A stretch of 10,179 nt of DNA, from contig DAOWKS010000041.1 in NCBI GenBank assembly GCA_030643665.1, positions 1 through 10,179 on the forward strand, written 5' to 3'. This document shows, in pieces, positions 1-5,868 of this stretch (its first letter is position 1; each line of letters begins with the position of its first letter). The DNA comes from a bacterium (GTDB lineage Bacteria > Patescibacteriota > Minisyncoccia > Minisyncoccales > JAGMAB01). The notes below the pieces were generated by a model that saw only the letters and a list, made by a program, of their open reading frames with translations, was not told where the DNA came from and made no database searches. The translations under genes and the position numbers were made by a program.

Positions 1-334
1 CGGCATTTCCATAATACTTTCCTTTTTGCCTGATATAAATAAAATTAGCTAATTGAGCGATTTTTTTAATTTGTTTCAATTCTTGTTTTTTGCCCTTGGA
101 TTCCAGATATTTTTCCAGTTCAAAAGAACGGTCAAAATGATCTTCAATTGCCCTTTTTTGCCAGCCGGTAATGATAATAATATTTTCAATTCCAGAGGCG
201 ACTGCTTCCTCTACTACATATTGTATAACCGGCTTATCTACTACTGACAGCATTTCTTTGGGCATTGCTTTTGTCTGGGGCAAGAATCTTGTCCCCCAGC
301 CGGCAGCCGGGATAACTACTTTACGAATTTCCAT
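1..334 (-). CDS. galU: UTP--glucose-1-phosphate uridylyltransferase, N-terminal part (cut by window edge)
   Basis: Reading the minus strand from the ATG at 334 gives an open frame of 111 codons running off the left edge. GalU makes UDP-glucose and diphosphate from UTP and glucose-1-phosphate in the cytoplasm, supplying glycan and envelope synthesis. The nucleotide-binding signature GWGTRFLP lies at residues 12-19, followed by PKEML (25-29), VDKPVIQYVVEEA (32-44) and AIEDHFD (62-68), all in the usual GalU order. RQKGKYYGNA (102-111) is where the family has its next substrate-binding segment. The N-terminus has normal length; the C-terminal part lies outside the window. It is the last visible gene of a minus-strand operon, 11 bases after the isomerase-like gene. 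No Shine-Dalgarno sequence is visible before the start. Other nucleotidyltransferases (RfbA, GlmU) fit less well because the PKEML and EDHFD blocks are GalU-specific. Confidence 0.93.
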   Translation of the reverse strand, partial: MEIRKVVIPAAGWGTRFLPQTKAMPKEMLSVVDKPVIQYVVEEAVASGIENIIIITGWQKRAIEDHFDRSFELEKYLESKGKKQELKQIKKIAQLANFIYIRQKGKYYGNA

Positions 335-345
335 AGTTTTATGAA

Positions 346-951
346 TTAATTTAAAAATTCTAAATTTTTAGGCATTGATTTTAATGGTTTTTCAAAACGA
401 AGTTTTGGGATTTTTTTATAGTTTTTGTTTTTAATCCAGCCATTTTTGGTGTAAAAATATCCGGCCCCTTTCATTTTTTTCAGTTCTTCATAAACGTTTT
501 TATTTTTTATAGAAACCCAATTTGCAATTTTTAATTCTTTTTTAAAGGAATTAATGATTATAGCAGCGTATTTTGGAGGGAAAATTACACATTCTCCTTT
601 TTTTGCCTCAATAGCAATAATATCTTCAATAATTTTTCCTTTTGCTTTTTGCATTAAGAAAATTGCTTTTCCTTCAAGTACGATGTAGAGTTCCTGATAT
701 TTTTTTGAATTACGATTACCTTTGGTTCTTACAAATTCTTTGCCTAACATCTTTGGCGGAATAATTGTAATATCGTATCTCAAATCTTCTTTTGTTTTTA
801 CTCCCCTATATATATAGTAAAGCTCAAAATTAGCAGCAGTTTTCAGCCATTTTTTATCATAGAGAACTTTCTTTAAATCGTATAGAAATCTTATTTCTGG
901 AAGAATCAAGGTTCTTGCACGCAGCAAGGTTCTTACTTCCGGTTTTTTCAT
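346..951 (-). CDS. Cupin-type glucose-6-phosphate isomerase homologue lacking the metal-binding histidines
   Basis: The 201-residue protein resembles the archaeal cupin-type phosphoglucose isomerase family, which interconverts glucose-6-phosphate and fructose-6-phosphate with a bound metal. Visible family blocks are LRYDITIIPP (57-66), LGKEFVRTKG (69-78), YQELYIVLEGKAIFLMQ (85-101), FPPKYAAIIIN (124-134), ANWVS (143-147) and WIKNKNY...IPKLR (172-185). In the family the metal is held by two histidines in GHxHP, a glutamate, and a histidine after PPxYG. Here these read G-N-R-N-S (78-82), E87 is kept, and A130 replaces the last histidine, so the three histidines are gone. The frame is open from an ATG at 981, but I chose 951: it overlaps the upstream stop as ATGA and has AGAG seven bases before it. 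The neighbour galU also acts in hexose phosphate metabolism, which suits the assignment. Catalysis is doubtful; a sugar-phosphate-binding or structural role is possible. Confidence 0.75.
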   Translation of the reverse strand: MKKPEVRTLLRARTLILPEIRFLYDLKKVLYDKKWLKTAANFELYYIYRGVKTKEDLRYDITIIPPKMLGKEFVRTKGNRNSKKYQELYIVLEGKAIFLMQKAKGKIIEDIIAIEAKKGECVIFPPKYAAIIINSFKKELKIANWVSIKNKNVYEELKKMKGAGYFYTKNGWIKNKNYKKIPKLRFEKPLKSMPKNLEFLN

Positions 952-2930
952 TTCCATACTCTTTTTGTTTTGATGTACCAATTTTCTATATCTGAAAATC
1001 TTTTTGAGGAGTCAGTAATTATTTTTATTTCTATTCCTTTGATTTCTTTTGACACAGAATAAAGATAATCAGGATTGTATAAGAATACTGCCGGCGCGTC
1101 GCTAATTAAAATATTTTGGAATTCTTCCAAGTTTTCTTTTCTTATTTCTTTGTCCAGCGATTCCCGGGCTGATTCTAATAACTTGTCTATGGTTTTGTTT
1201 TCATATCCGCCTAAATTTAAACCAGGGTCTTTTTTCTGGGAAGAGTGCCAAAATGAGAAAGGGTCGGGAATTGCTCCCAGAACTTCGCCGAATAATAATA
1301 TCTCAAAGTCCCTTGGCTTGATAATTTCTCTTTCCAGAACAGAAATGTCATAGGTTTTAATTTCTATTTCAATTCCTAATGCCTGCCATTGAGTTTTCAG
1401 AAGAGAGGCAACCGCGATTAGTATTGGTTGGTTTACCGTGGTTAAGGAAAGTTTTAACGGAATTATTTCTTCAGGCGGTTTTAAGCAAATTTCGTTTAAT
1501 TTTGCCCGGGTGGTTTTTTTAACCTGGCCGGTTCCCAGTTCAAGACCAAAAGGCGCTAAGATATCTTTTTTATATTTTTCCTGAAAATTAATTACTGCTT
1601 GTTTGGTTTTATTGCCGAAATAACCGGTGATTTCTCCTTGAGGATATATTTCAGGGTCTTTAGCCAAGCATTTCTGAAGCTCTTTTACTTCCAATCCCTT
1701 GGAGCCGACCTGGAGGTTGCTTTTGAATTGAAAAGTAGGTTCTTTTTTAATAATTTTTGTTCTTTTATTATCTTTATCGGCGACAAAACCTATTTGGTCT
1801 AAAATCTCTTTGGCTTTTTCCAAATCAAACTCATAAATCATCAAAGGTTTTTCAAATCCATAGATTTGCGGCAGGATAGGTGAGTCAACAATTTTAGCCC
1901 GGTTTTCCAGGACTCGAGCTAAAATTTCTTGTTTATCGGTTCCGTAATTCAGGGCTATTCTTACATCTTTTTCAGATAGTATTTTTGATCCGTCAGCTGT
2001 CGGATTTAGATTCAAAAAAAGAGCAAAATATCTGGACATTGAGAGAAAGTAAATTTCATCTTGTGATTTAAATGATTCAAAGTTTTGCGAAGTAAATCCT
2101 TTAATTTCTCCTTTTTCATAACTTTTGATTAAACCTTCCTCATTATTAAAAAATTGAAAAGAGATTCTGGAAAGATAAGGGCCTTCGCCAAAATATTTAG
2201 CATTGGCTTCCATTAGTAAAGATTTTATATTACCATTTTCATCCTGAAATAAACTTTTAAATTGATAAGGGCCCGAACTGACTGGTTTTAAATTGTAAGG
2301 AGCCAAAGGAAAATTTTGTTCGGAAACATCTTTCCAGATATGTTCGGGAATTATTTTTAGACAGCAGTTTTCAAGGAAAACCGCGGAAGAATCTTTTAAT
2401 ATAAAACGTATGCCGTATTCAGAGATTTTTTCTATTTCTATGCCCAACCATCTGGCTCGTAAAGGGCTTTTTATCTCTGGATTTTGAATTGTTTTTATTG
2501 TAAAAATTACATCGTCAGCCGTTAATGATTTTCCATCTGACCAAAAAACATTTTCTTTTAGATAAAACTCATAGACCTTTCCTTGTTCTAAAATTTCGTA
2601 TCTTTCAACTAAATCAGGAACAATGTCGTTTGCGTGATTGTGCTTCATTAAGCCGGAAAATAAAATCTCAACCAGGTCCCGGTCAACATCGGAGATATCG
2701 GCATAAATTGGATTAATAAATCTTGGAAAACCGACAATTCCTTCAGTATATTGGCCTGCTCGGGCCGGTTTAATTTCAGTATTTTTGAAATAAAAATTAA
2801 TCAAAAGAAAACTGGCCGAAAGAAAAGATAAAAGCAAAAAAACAAAAAAAACAGTTTTTTCTTTTTTAGTTGAAACATTTAGAAATTGCCCCCATTGAGA
2901 TTTGGAAGGCCAAAGATTGATTTTCCTCAT
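948..2930 (-). CDS. Membrane-anchored peptide/solute-binding protein (SBP family 5) with an inserted peptidoglycan-binding domain
   Basis: A 660-residue protein related to DppA/OppA, which capture peptides or other solutes for ABC importers. A hydrophobic segment (about 27-47) after a basic N-terminus looks like a signal anchor; there is no lipobox cysteine, so a transmembrane anchor rather than a lipoprotein is inferred. Family-5 features include FINPIYA (71-77), SDGKSLTADDVIFTIK (131-146), the SSGPYQF block (218-224), the RIALNYGTDKQEIL segment (324-337) and, near the C-terminus, PDPFSFWHSSQ (555-565) and DAPAVFLYNP (611-620). Residues about 404-482 are not part of this fold but resemble a PG_binding_1 domain: LQVGSKGLEVKELQ, then GYFGNKTKQAVINFQ. 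No permease or ATPase gene of an importer is in the window. It follows secG by 6 bases and overlaps the isomerase-like gene by 4. Substrate unknown. Confidence 0.9.
   Translation of the reverse strand: MRKINLWPSKSQWGQFLNVSTKKEKTVFFVFLLLSFLSASFLLINFYFKNTEIKPARAGQYTEGIVGFPRFINPIYADISDVDRDLVEILFSGLMKHNHANDIVPDLVERYEILEQGKVYEFYLKENVFWSDGKSLTADDVIFTIKTIQNPEIKSPLRARWLGIEIEKISEYGIRFILKDSSAVFLENCCLKIIPEHIWKDVSEQNFPLAPYNLKPVSSGPYQFKSLFQDENGNIKSLLMEANAKYFGEGPYLSRISFQFFNNEEGLIKSYEKGEIKGFTSQNFESFKSQDEIYFLSMSRYFALFLNLNPTADGSKILSEKDVRIALNYGTDKQEILARVLENRAKIVDSPILPQIYGFEKPLMIYEFDLEKAKEILDQIGFVADKDNKRTKIIKKEPTFQFKSNLQVGSKGLEVKELQKCLAKDPEIYPQGEITGYFGNKTKQAVINFQEKYKKDILAPFGLELGTGQVKKTTRAKLNEICLKPPEEIIPLKLSLTTVNQPILIAVASLLKTQWQALGIEIEIKTYDISVLEREIIKPRDFEILLFGEVLGAIPDPFSFWHSSQKKDPGLNLGGYENKTIDKLLESARESLDKEIRKENLEEFQNILISDAPAVFLYNPDYLYSVSKEIKGIEIKIITDSSKRFSDIENWYIKTKRVWK
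1485..1721 (-). other. Peptidoglycan-binding (PG_binding_1-like) domain inserted in the solute-binding protein
   Basis: This segment encodes residues 404-482 of the binding protein. It has the features of the three-helix PG_binding_1 fold: an opening LQVGSKGLEVKELQKCL, a turn with YPQGEITGYFG, and a closing helix TKQAVINFQEKY, then an extended tail ending at TTRAKLNEIC. Such domains normally sit at the ends of cell-wall hydrolases and bind the murein stem peptide. Here it interrupts the C-terminal half of the family-5 fold, which resumes at about residue 490. No frame shift or repeat marks the joins. It may hold the protein near the cell wall; that role is inferred. Confidence 0.8.
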
Positions 2931-2936
2931 TATTTT

Positions 2937-3164
2937 TTAAAGAATAAGGTTTAACAAGGTGAGAATAATAAAGAAAGCGCCAAGAAAGTAGGTGGCCCAA
3001 GAAATTTTTTGCTGAATGCCTCGCTTGCTTGAGTAAGAACCGGCGCCTTCTCCTCCTCCGCCGCCAAAAGCTGAACCTAAAGCCGTACCTCTTTGTTGTA
3101 AAAGAATAAAAATAATTAAGAGGACAGATACGATAATTTGAATAGTTGGTAAAAATTCTTTCAT
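2937..3164 (-). CDS. secG: Protein translocase subunit SecG
   Basis: A 75-residue membrane protein with the two-helix layout of SecG, the small non-essential partner of SecYE that stimulates SecA-driven export. Helix 1 covers about residues 7-22 and is followed by LLQQRGTALGSAFGGGGG (21-38), the conserved SecG cytoplasmic loop with its glycine run. Helix 2 spans about 54-74. Length is normal for a short SecG. The start codon lies 3 bases after the stop of the upstream membrane-protein gene, so translation is probably coupled; GAAGAA six bases before the ATG may serve as a weak ribosome-binding site. The next gene follows after 6 bases. SecG is encoded in an operon with an exported, anchored binding protein, but I infer no specific link. 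Confidence 0.93.
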   Translation of the reverse strand: MKEFLPTIQIIVSVLLIIFILLQQRGTALGSAFGGGGGEGAGSYSSKRGIQQKISWATYFLGAFFIILTLLNLIL

Positions 3165-3167
3165 AAG

Positions 3168-3575
3168 TTATTCTTCGACCATTACTTTTCTGGCTGGTTT
3201 ATGCAGACCTAAAAGAAAACTTACGAGCCAAATAAGCAGTGTTGTGTAAAACAAGGAAACAATTCCTTGAATTACTAATTCTATAAATAAAATATCAATA
3301 ATCCAGATTATAGCCATATTTATTACTAAACCAAATAAACCAAAAGTCAACATTCTTAAAGGTGAAGTAATCATTTTCACAATCGGTTTAATAAAAAAGT
3401 TAATTAGACCCAGAATAAAACCGGCCAAAAGTAAAATCTGCCAGGAAGCAGTAAAGTTTATTCCAAAAAAACTGGATTCACCCGGAATCATTTCCAAAGT
3501 TGCGCCGGGAATAAATTTAGCAGCTAAGAAAAGCCCTAAAGTTCCGGCAAAGATTTGCATAACTAAACTTCTCAT
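3168..3575 (-). CDS. Four-helix membrane protein of the phage holin family 4 superfamily (PF04020-like)
   Basis: A 135-residue, almost wholly hydrophobic protein with four likely membrane segments, at about 6-22, 46-64, 76-99 and 104-123, and a short basic tail (HKPARKVMVEE). The block AGFILGLINFFIKPIVKMI (51-69), followed by SPLRMLTFGLFGLVIN (71-86), is the hallmark of the PF04020 family, known as phage holin 4 superfamily or YvlD-like. Despite the name, chromosomal members are widespread in bacteria without any phage nearby, and their function is not settled; no lysis gene accompanies this one. It is the first gene of the minus-strand operon. The ATG at 3575 fits the family's N-terminus; the ATG at 3560 has a better spaced AGAAG in front and remains possible. 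Confidence 0.85.
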   Translation of the reverse strand: MRSLVMQIFAGTLGLFLAAKFIPGATLEMIPGESSFFGINFTASWQILLLAGFILGLINFFIKPIVKMITSPLRMLTFGLFGLVINMAIIWIIDILFIELVIQGIVSLFYTTLLIWLVSFLLGLHKPARKVMVEE

Positions 3576-3601
3576 TGAATTTACTTTATCAAAGAATGAT
3601 T

Positions 3602-3610
3602 ATTTTAGCA
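3602..3610 (-). promoter_or_regulatory. Possible extended -10 element for the minus-strand operon
   Basis: On the minus strand this reads TGCTAAAAT, that is TG-N-TAAAAT, a near match to an extended -10 box about 27 bases before the ATG at 3575. No acceptable -35 is seen at the right distance, because that position falls inside the GC-rich hairpin. The call is tentative. Confidence 0.28.
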
Positions 3611-3613
3611 ACC

Positions 3614-3649
3614 CCCCCCACCACTTTTGAAGCAAAAGTGGTGAGGGGG
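3614..3649. repeat. Strong GC-rich inverted repeat in the divergent spacer
   Basis: The left arm ends CACCACTTTTG (3619-3629), the loop is AAG, and the right arm begins CAAAAGTGGTG (3633-3643), giving 11 perfect pairs. A single bulged A at 3644 is followed by five more C-G pairs (3614-3618 with 3645-3649) from the C-run and G-run. It lies between two divergent genes, so it does not terminate either of them, and neither strand has a T-run directly after the stem. It could insulate the two start regions or be a dispersed palindromic repeat. Confidence 0.85.
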
Positions 3650-3652
3650 AAT

Positions 3653-3680
3653 TTGACAATTTTTTTTAGATAAGTAAAAT
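3653..3680 (+). promoter_or_regulatory. Promoter for groES-groEL
   Basis: A consensus -35 TTGACA (3653-3658), a 16-base AT-rich spacer containing an eight-T run, and a -10 TAAAAT (3675-3680, five of six consensus bases) predict a start near 3687. This leaves a leader of about 44 bases before the groES ATG. No CIRCE operator (TTAGCACTC-N9-GAGTGCTAA) is present in the leader or spacer, so HrcA control is not supported here. No sequence close to the ATG looks like a Shine-Dalgarno site. Confidence 0.72.
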
Positions 3681-3730
3681 GAGTAACTAGTATTACAAAG
3701 GTCATAAAACTAATCATTTAGCATTACATT

Positions 3731-4021
3731 ATGAAAATAATACCATTAAGAGATTATATCTTAATTGAACCGATTAAAGAAGAGGAAAAAACAAAAAGCG
3801 GAATTTTGCTTCCTGAAACAGCTGAAAAAGAAAGACCGGAGCAGGGCAGGGTGATTGCCGTTGGCTCGGGTAGAAAAACCGACGAAGGCAAAATTATCCC
3901 TTTGGATGTGAAACAAGGACAGCTTGTTTTATTTACAAAGTATGGTCCAAATGAAATAAAACATGAAGATAAAGAGTATTTAATTGCCAAAGAGGAAGAC
4001 ATACTTGCTATTCTCGAGTGA
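3731..4021 (+). CDS. groES: Co-chaperonin GroES (Hsp10)
   Basis: A 96-residue protein of normal GroES length. GroES forms a heptameric lid on the GroEL ring and closes the folding chamber in the cytoplasm. The N-terminal strand IPLRDYILIEPI (4-15) is typical. The mobile loop spans about 17-34 with its GroEL-contact triad I-L-L at 25-27 inside SGILLPETA. GRVIAVGSG (39-47) and the closing KEYLIAKEEDILAIL (81-95) complete the fold. It lies directly before groEL, as is usual. The ATG gives an exact family start although no Shine-Dalgarno sequence precedes it. Its stop codon TGA sits in the loop of a 13-bp inverted repeat. Confidence 0.97.
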   Translation: MKIIPLRDYILIEPIKEEEKTKSGILLPETAEKERPEQGRVIAVGSGRKTDEGKIIPLDVKQGQLVLFTKYGPNEIKHEDKEYLIAKEEDILAILE

Positions 4022-4034
4022 ACTCGAGAATAGC
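4007..4034. repeat. Perfect 13-bp inverted repeat centred on the groES stop codon
   Basis: GCTATTCTCGAGT (4007-4019) is exactly complementary to ACTCGAGAATAGC (4022-4034), with only GA between them; a realistic RNA hairpin has 12 pairs and a TGAA loop. The TGA stop (4019-4021) lies in that loop, so the left arm is coding. The bases after the stem are A-rich, not T-rich, so it is not an ordinary intrinsic terminator. It may stabilise or be a processing site of the groES message, changing the GroES to GroEL ratio; this is inferred. Confidence 0.85.
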
Positions 4035-4047
4035 TAAACGAAAAACT

Positions 4048-4100
4048 AAAAGCGAAAAGCGAAAAACAACAATTAACAATTAAAAATTTTACGTTTTACT
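4048..4100 (+). repeat. Tandem 7-base duplications in the groES-groEL spacer
   Basis: Three different 7-mers are duplicated in a row: AAAAGCG at 4048-4054 and 4055-4061, ACAATTA at 4069-4075 and 4076-4082, and TTTTACG/TTTTACT at 4087-4093 and 4094-4100. The left half is A-rich and the right half T-rich; T-rich CATTTT-like units continue to about 4137. I recognise no protein site or gene here. Confidence 0.6.
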
Positions 4101-4158
4101 CTGTCATTTTACACTTTTCATTTTGAATTTTGCATTTGACCGAGCGAAGCGAGGAAAC

Positions 4159-5796
4159 GTGGCTAAACAAATTTTCTACAGCGAGGAAGCTCGCAAAAAA
4201 TTAAAACAAGGCGCGGACAAGCTGGCAAACGCGGTCAAGATTACTTTAGGTCCTAAAGGCAGAAATGTGGTTTTGGACAAGGGTTTTGGCGCTCCAACTA
4301 TTACAAATGACGGAGTAACCATTGCCAAAGAGATTGAATTAGAGGATAAAATAGAGAATTTAGGCGCGGAAATTATTAAAGAAGTGGCTGAGAAAACCAA
4401 TGATGTGGCTGGCGACGGCACCACTACTGCTGTGGTCTTAACCCAGGCAATAATTAGCGAGGGCTTAAAAAACGTGGCTGCCGGCGCCAATCCTTTGGCT
4501 CTAAAACGAGGCATTGAAAAAGGAGTGGAAAACATAGTCAAAGAATTAAAAAACATGGCTAAAAAAATAACTTCCAAAGAAGAAATTGCTCAGGTAGCGA
4601 CTATTTCTGCCGAAGATAAGAAAGTTGGTGATTTAATTGCCCAAGTTATGGAAGAAGTAGGCAAAGACGGCGTGATTAGCGTGGAGGAATCAAAGACATT
4701 CGGCATTAACAAAGAGATTGTCAAGGGACTGCAGTTTGACAGGGGTTATATTTCTCCTTATATGATTACCGATACCGAGAGAATGGAAGCAAATTATGAA
4801 AATCCTTATATTTTAATTACTGACAAAAAAATCTCCGCCTTAGCCGAGATTCTGCCGGTTTTGGAAAAAATAGCCAAGACAGGAAAAAAAGAATTGGTTA
4901 TTATTGCTGATGAAGTTGAGGGAGACGCTTTGGCTACTTTAGTGGTTAATAAACTTCGCGGCGTGTTTAATACCTTGGCTATCAAGGGACCCGGTTTTGG
5001 AGACAGGAAAAAGGAAATGCTTGAGGATATTGCCGTTGTCACCGGCGGCGAGCTCATTTCTGAAGAAGCCGGCCTGAAACTGGAAAATGTGGAAATAAAA
5101 CAATTAGGTTCCTGCAGAAAAATTGTTGTTACCAAGGAAAATACAACTATTATTGAGGGTAAGGGCGATGAGGAACAAATTGCGGCCAGGGTTTCACAGA
5201 TTAAAAAAGAGATTAAAACCATTGAATCGGATTTTGATAAAGAAAAACTTCAGGAGCGTCTGGCAAAGTTAGCCGGTGGAGTGGCGGTAATTAAAGTTGG
5301 CGCGGCAACCGAAGTTGAACAAAAAGCAAAACAGCATAAAACAGAAGATGCTTTAGCAGCAACTAAAGCTGCGGTGGAAGAGGGTATCGTGCCTGGCGGC
5401 GGGGTTGCTTTATTAAGAGGTTTTAAGGTTTTAGAAGGTTTAGAGGTTCAGGGAGATGAAAAAACCGGCGTCAATATCTTAAAAAGAGTTATTGAAGAAC
5501 CAATTAGACAAATTGCTCAAAATGCCGGGATAGACGGCGCGGTAGTAGTGGCTGAGGTTAAAAAGAAAGAAGCTGGTTTTGGTTTTAATGCTCAAAATAT
5601 GGTTTATGAGGATTTGCTCGCGCGAGGAATTATTGACCCGACCAAAGTTGTCAGGTCCGCCCTGGAAAATGCCGCTTCGGCAGCGGCAATGTTTTTAACT
5701 ACCGAGTGCGTAGTGGCTGAACTTCCGGAAGAGAAAAAAGAAGGAACTTGCGCGATGCCTCCGGCTGGAATGCCCGGAATGGGCGGAGGATACTAA
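4159..5796 (+). CDS. groEL: Chaperonin GroEL (Hsp60)
   Basis: A 545-residue protein that assembles into the double-ring folding chamber and uses ATP to fold cytoplasmic proteins. The start is set at GTG 4159, since the product then begins MAKQIFYSEEARKKLKQG, the canonical GroEL N-terminus, with GAGG four bases upstream. The frame is open to an ATG at 4123, but those 12 extra residues are not GroEL-like. The ATP site is visible as TLGPKGRNV (29-37) and GDGTTT (85-90, including D86). The apical-domain run EGDALATLVVNKLRG and the equatorial HKTEDALAATKAAVEEG, with the catalytic aspartate, then GGGVALL are present. The tail is a short GMPGMGGGY rather than a long GGM repeat. It follows groES by 137 bases and ends before an intrinsic terminator. 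Confidence 0.98.
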   Translation: MAKQIFYSEEARKKLKQGADKLANAVKITLGPKGRNVVLDKGFGAPTITNDGVTIAKEIELEDKIENLGAEIIKEVAEKTNDVAGDGTTTAVVLTQAIISEGLKNVAAGANPLALKRGIEKGVENIVKELKNMAKKITSKEEIAQVATISAEDKKVGDLIAQVMEEVGKDGVISVEESKTFGINKEIVKGLQFDRGYISPYMITDTERMEANYENPYILITDKKISALAEILPVLEKIAKTGKKELVIIADEVEGDALATLVVNKLRGVFNTLAIKGPGFGDRKKEMLEDIAVVTGGELISEEAGLKLENVEIKQLGSCRKIVVTKENTTIIEGKGDEEQIAARVSQIKKEIKTIESDFDKEKLQERLAKLAGGVAVIKVGAATEVEQKAKQHKTEDALAATKAAVEEGIVPGGGVALLRGFKVLEGLEVQGDEKTGVNILKRVIEEPIRQIAQNAGIDGAVVVAEVKKKEAGFGFNAQNMVYEDLLARGIIDPTKVVRSALENAASAAAMFLTTECVVAELPEEKKEGTCAMPPAGMPGMGGGY

Positions 5797-5822
5797 TTGC
5801 TTCGCTTTTATGTTGTGGCTAA

Positions 5823-5847
5823 AAAACTCGGCGAAAAGCCGAGTTTT
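5823..5847 (+). terminator. Intrinsic terminator after groEL
   Basis: AAAACTCGGC (5823-5832) pairs perfectly with GCCGAGTTTT (5838-5847) around a GAAAA loop, giving a 10-bp stem whose last four bases are the T-run. It lies 26 bases after the groEL stop and 21 bases before the next start codon. The A/T symmetry lets it work on both strands. Because the T-run is short, some read-through into the exporter gene is likely. Confidence 0.72.
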
Positions 5848-5868
5848 ATGATAGAATAAATCAATATT

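Noticed and set aside
53..247. Plus-strand open frame of 64 codons
   Set aside because: It is opposite the galU coding frame, which has clear family motifs; the plus-strand product is low-complexity and hydrophobic with no recognisable motif.
952..981. Longer start for the cupin gene at ATG 981
   Set aside because: It would add ten residues overlapping the binding-protein frame; ATG 951 has the ATGA overlap and a spaced AGAG.
3168..3575. Prophage remnant, based on the holin-like protein
   Set aside because: The family name is misleading: PF04020-like proteins are common on chromosomes, and no endolysin, integrase or structural gene is nearby.
3576..3730. CIRCE/HrcA operator before groES
   Set aside because: I looked for TTAGCACTC and GAGTGCTAA on both strands; only isolated fragments such as TTAGCA and GAGT occur, without the paired arrangement.
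4139..4155. GAGCGAAGCGAG motif before groEL as a regulatory repeat
   Set aside because: It is a near-mirror of two short words and contains the ribosome-binding GAGG; I could not find another copy in the window, only a loose CTTCGCT at 5800-5806.
4176..5222. Two minus-strand open frames opposite groEL
   Set aside because: They are complementary shadows of conserved GroEL codons with serine- and phenylalanine-rich products; nothing supports expression.
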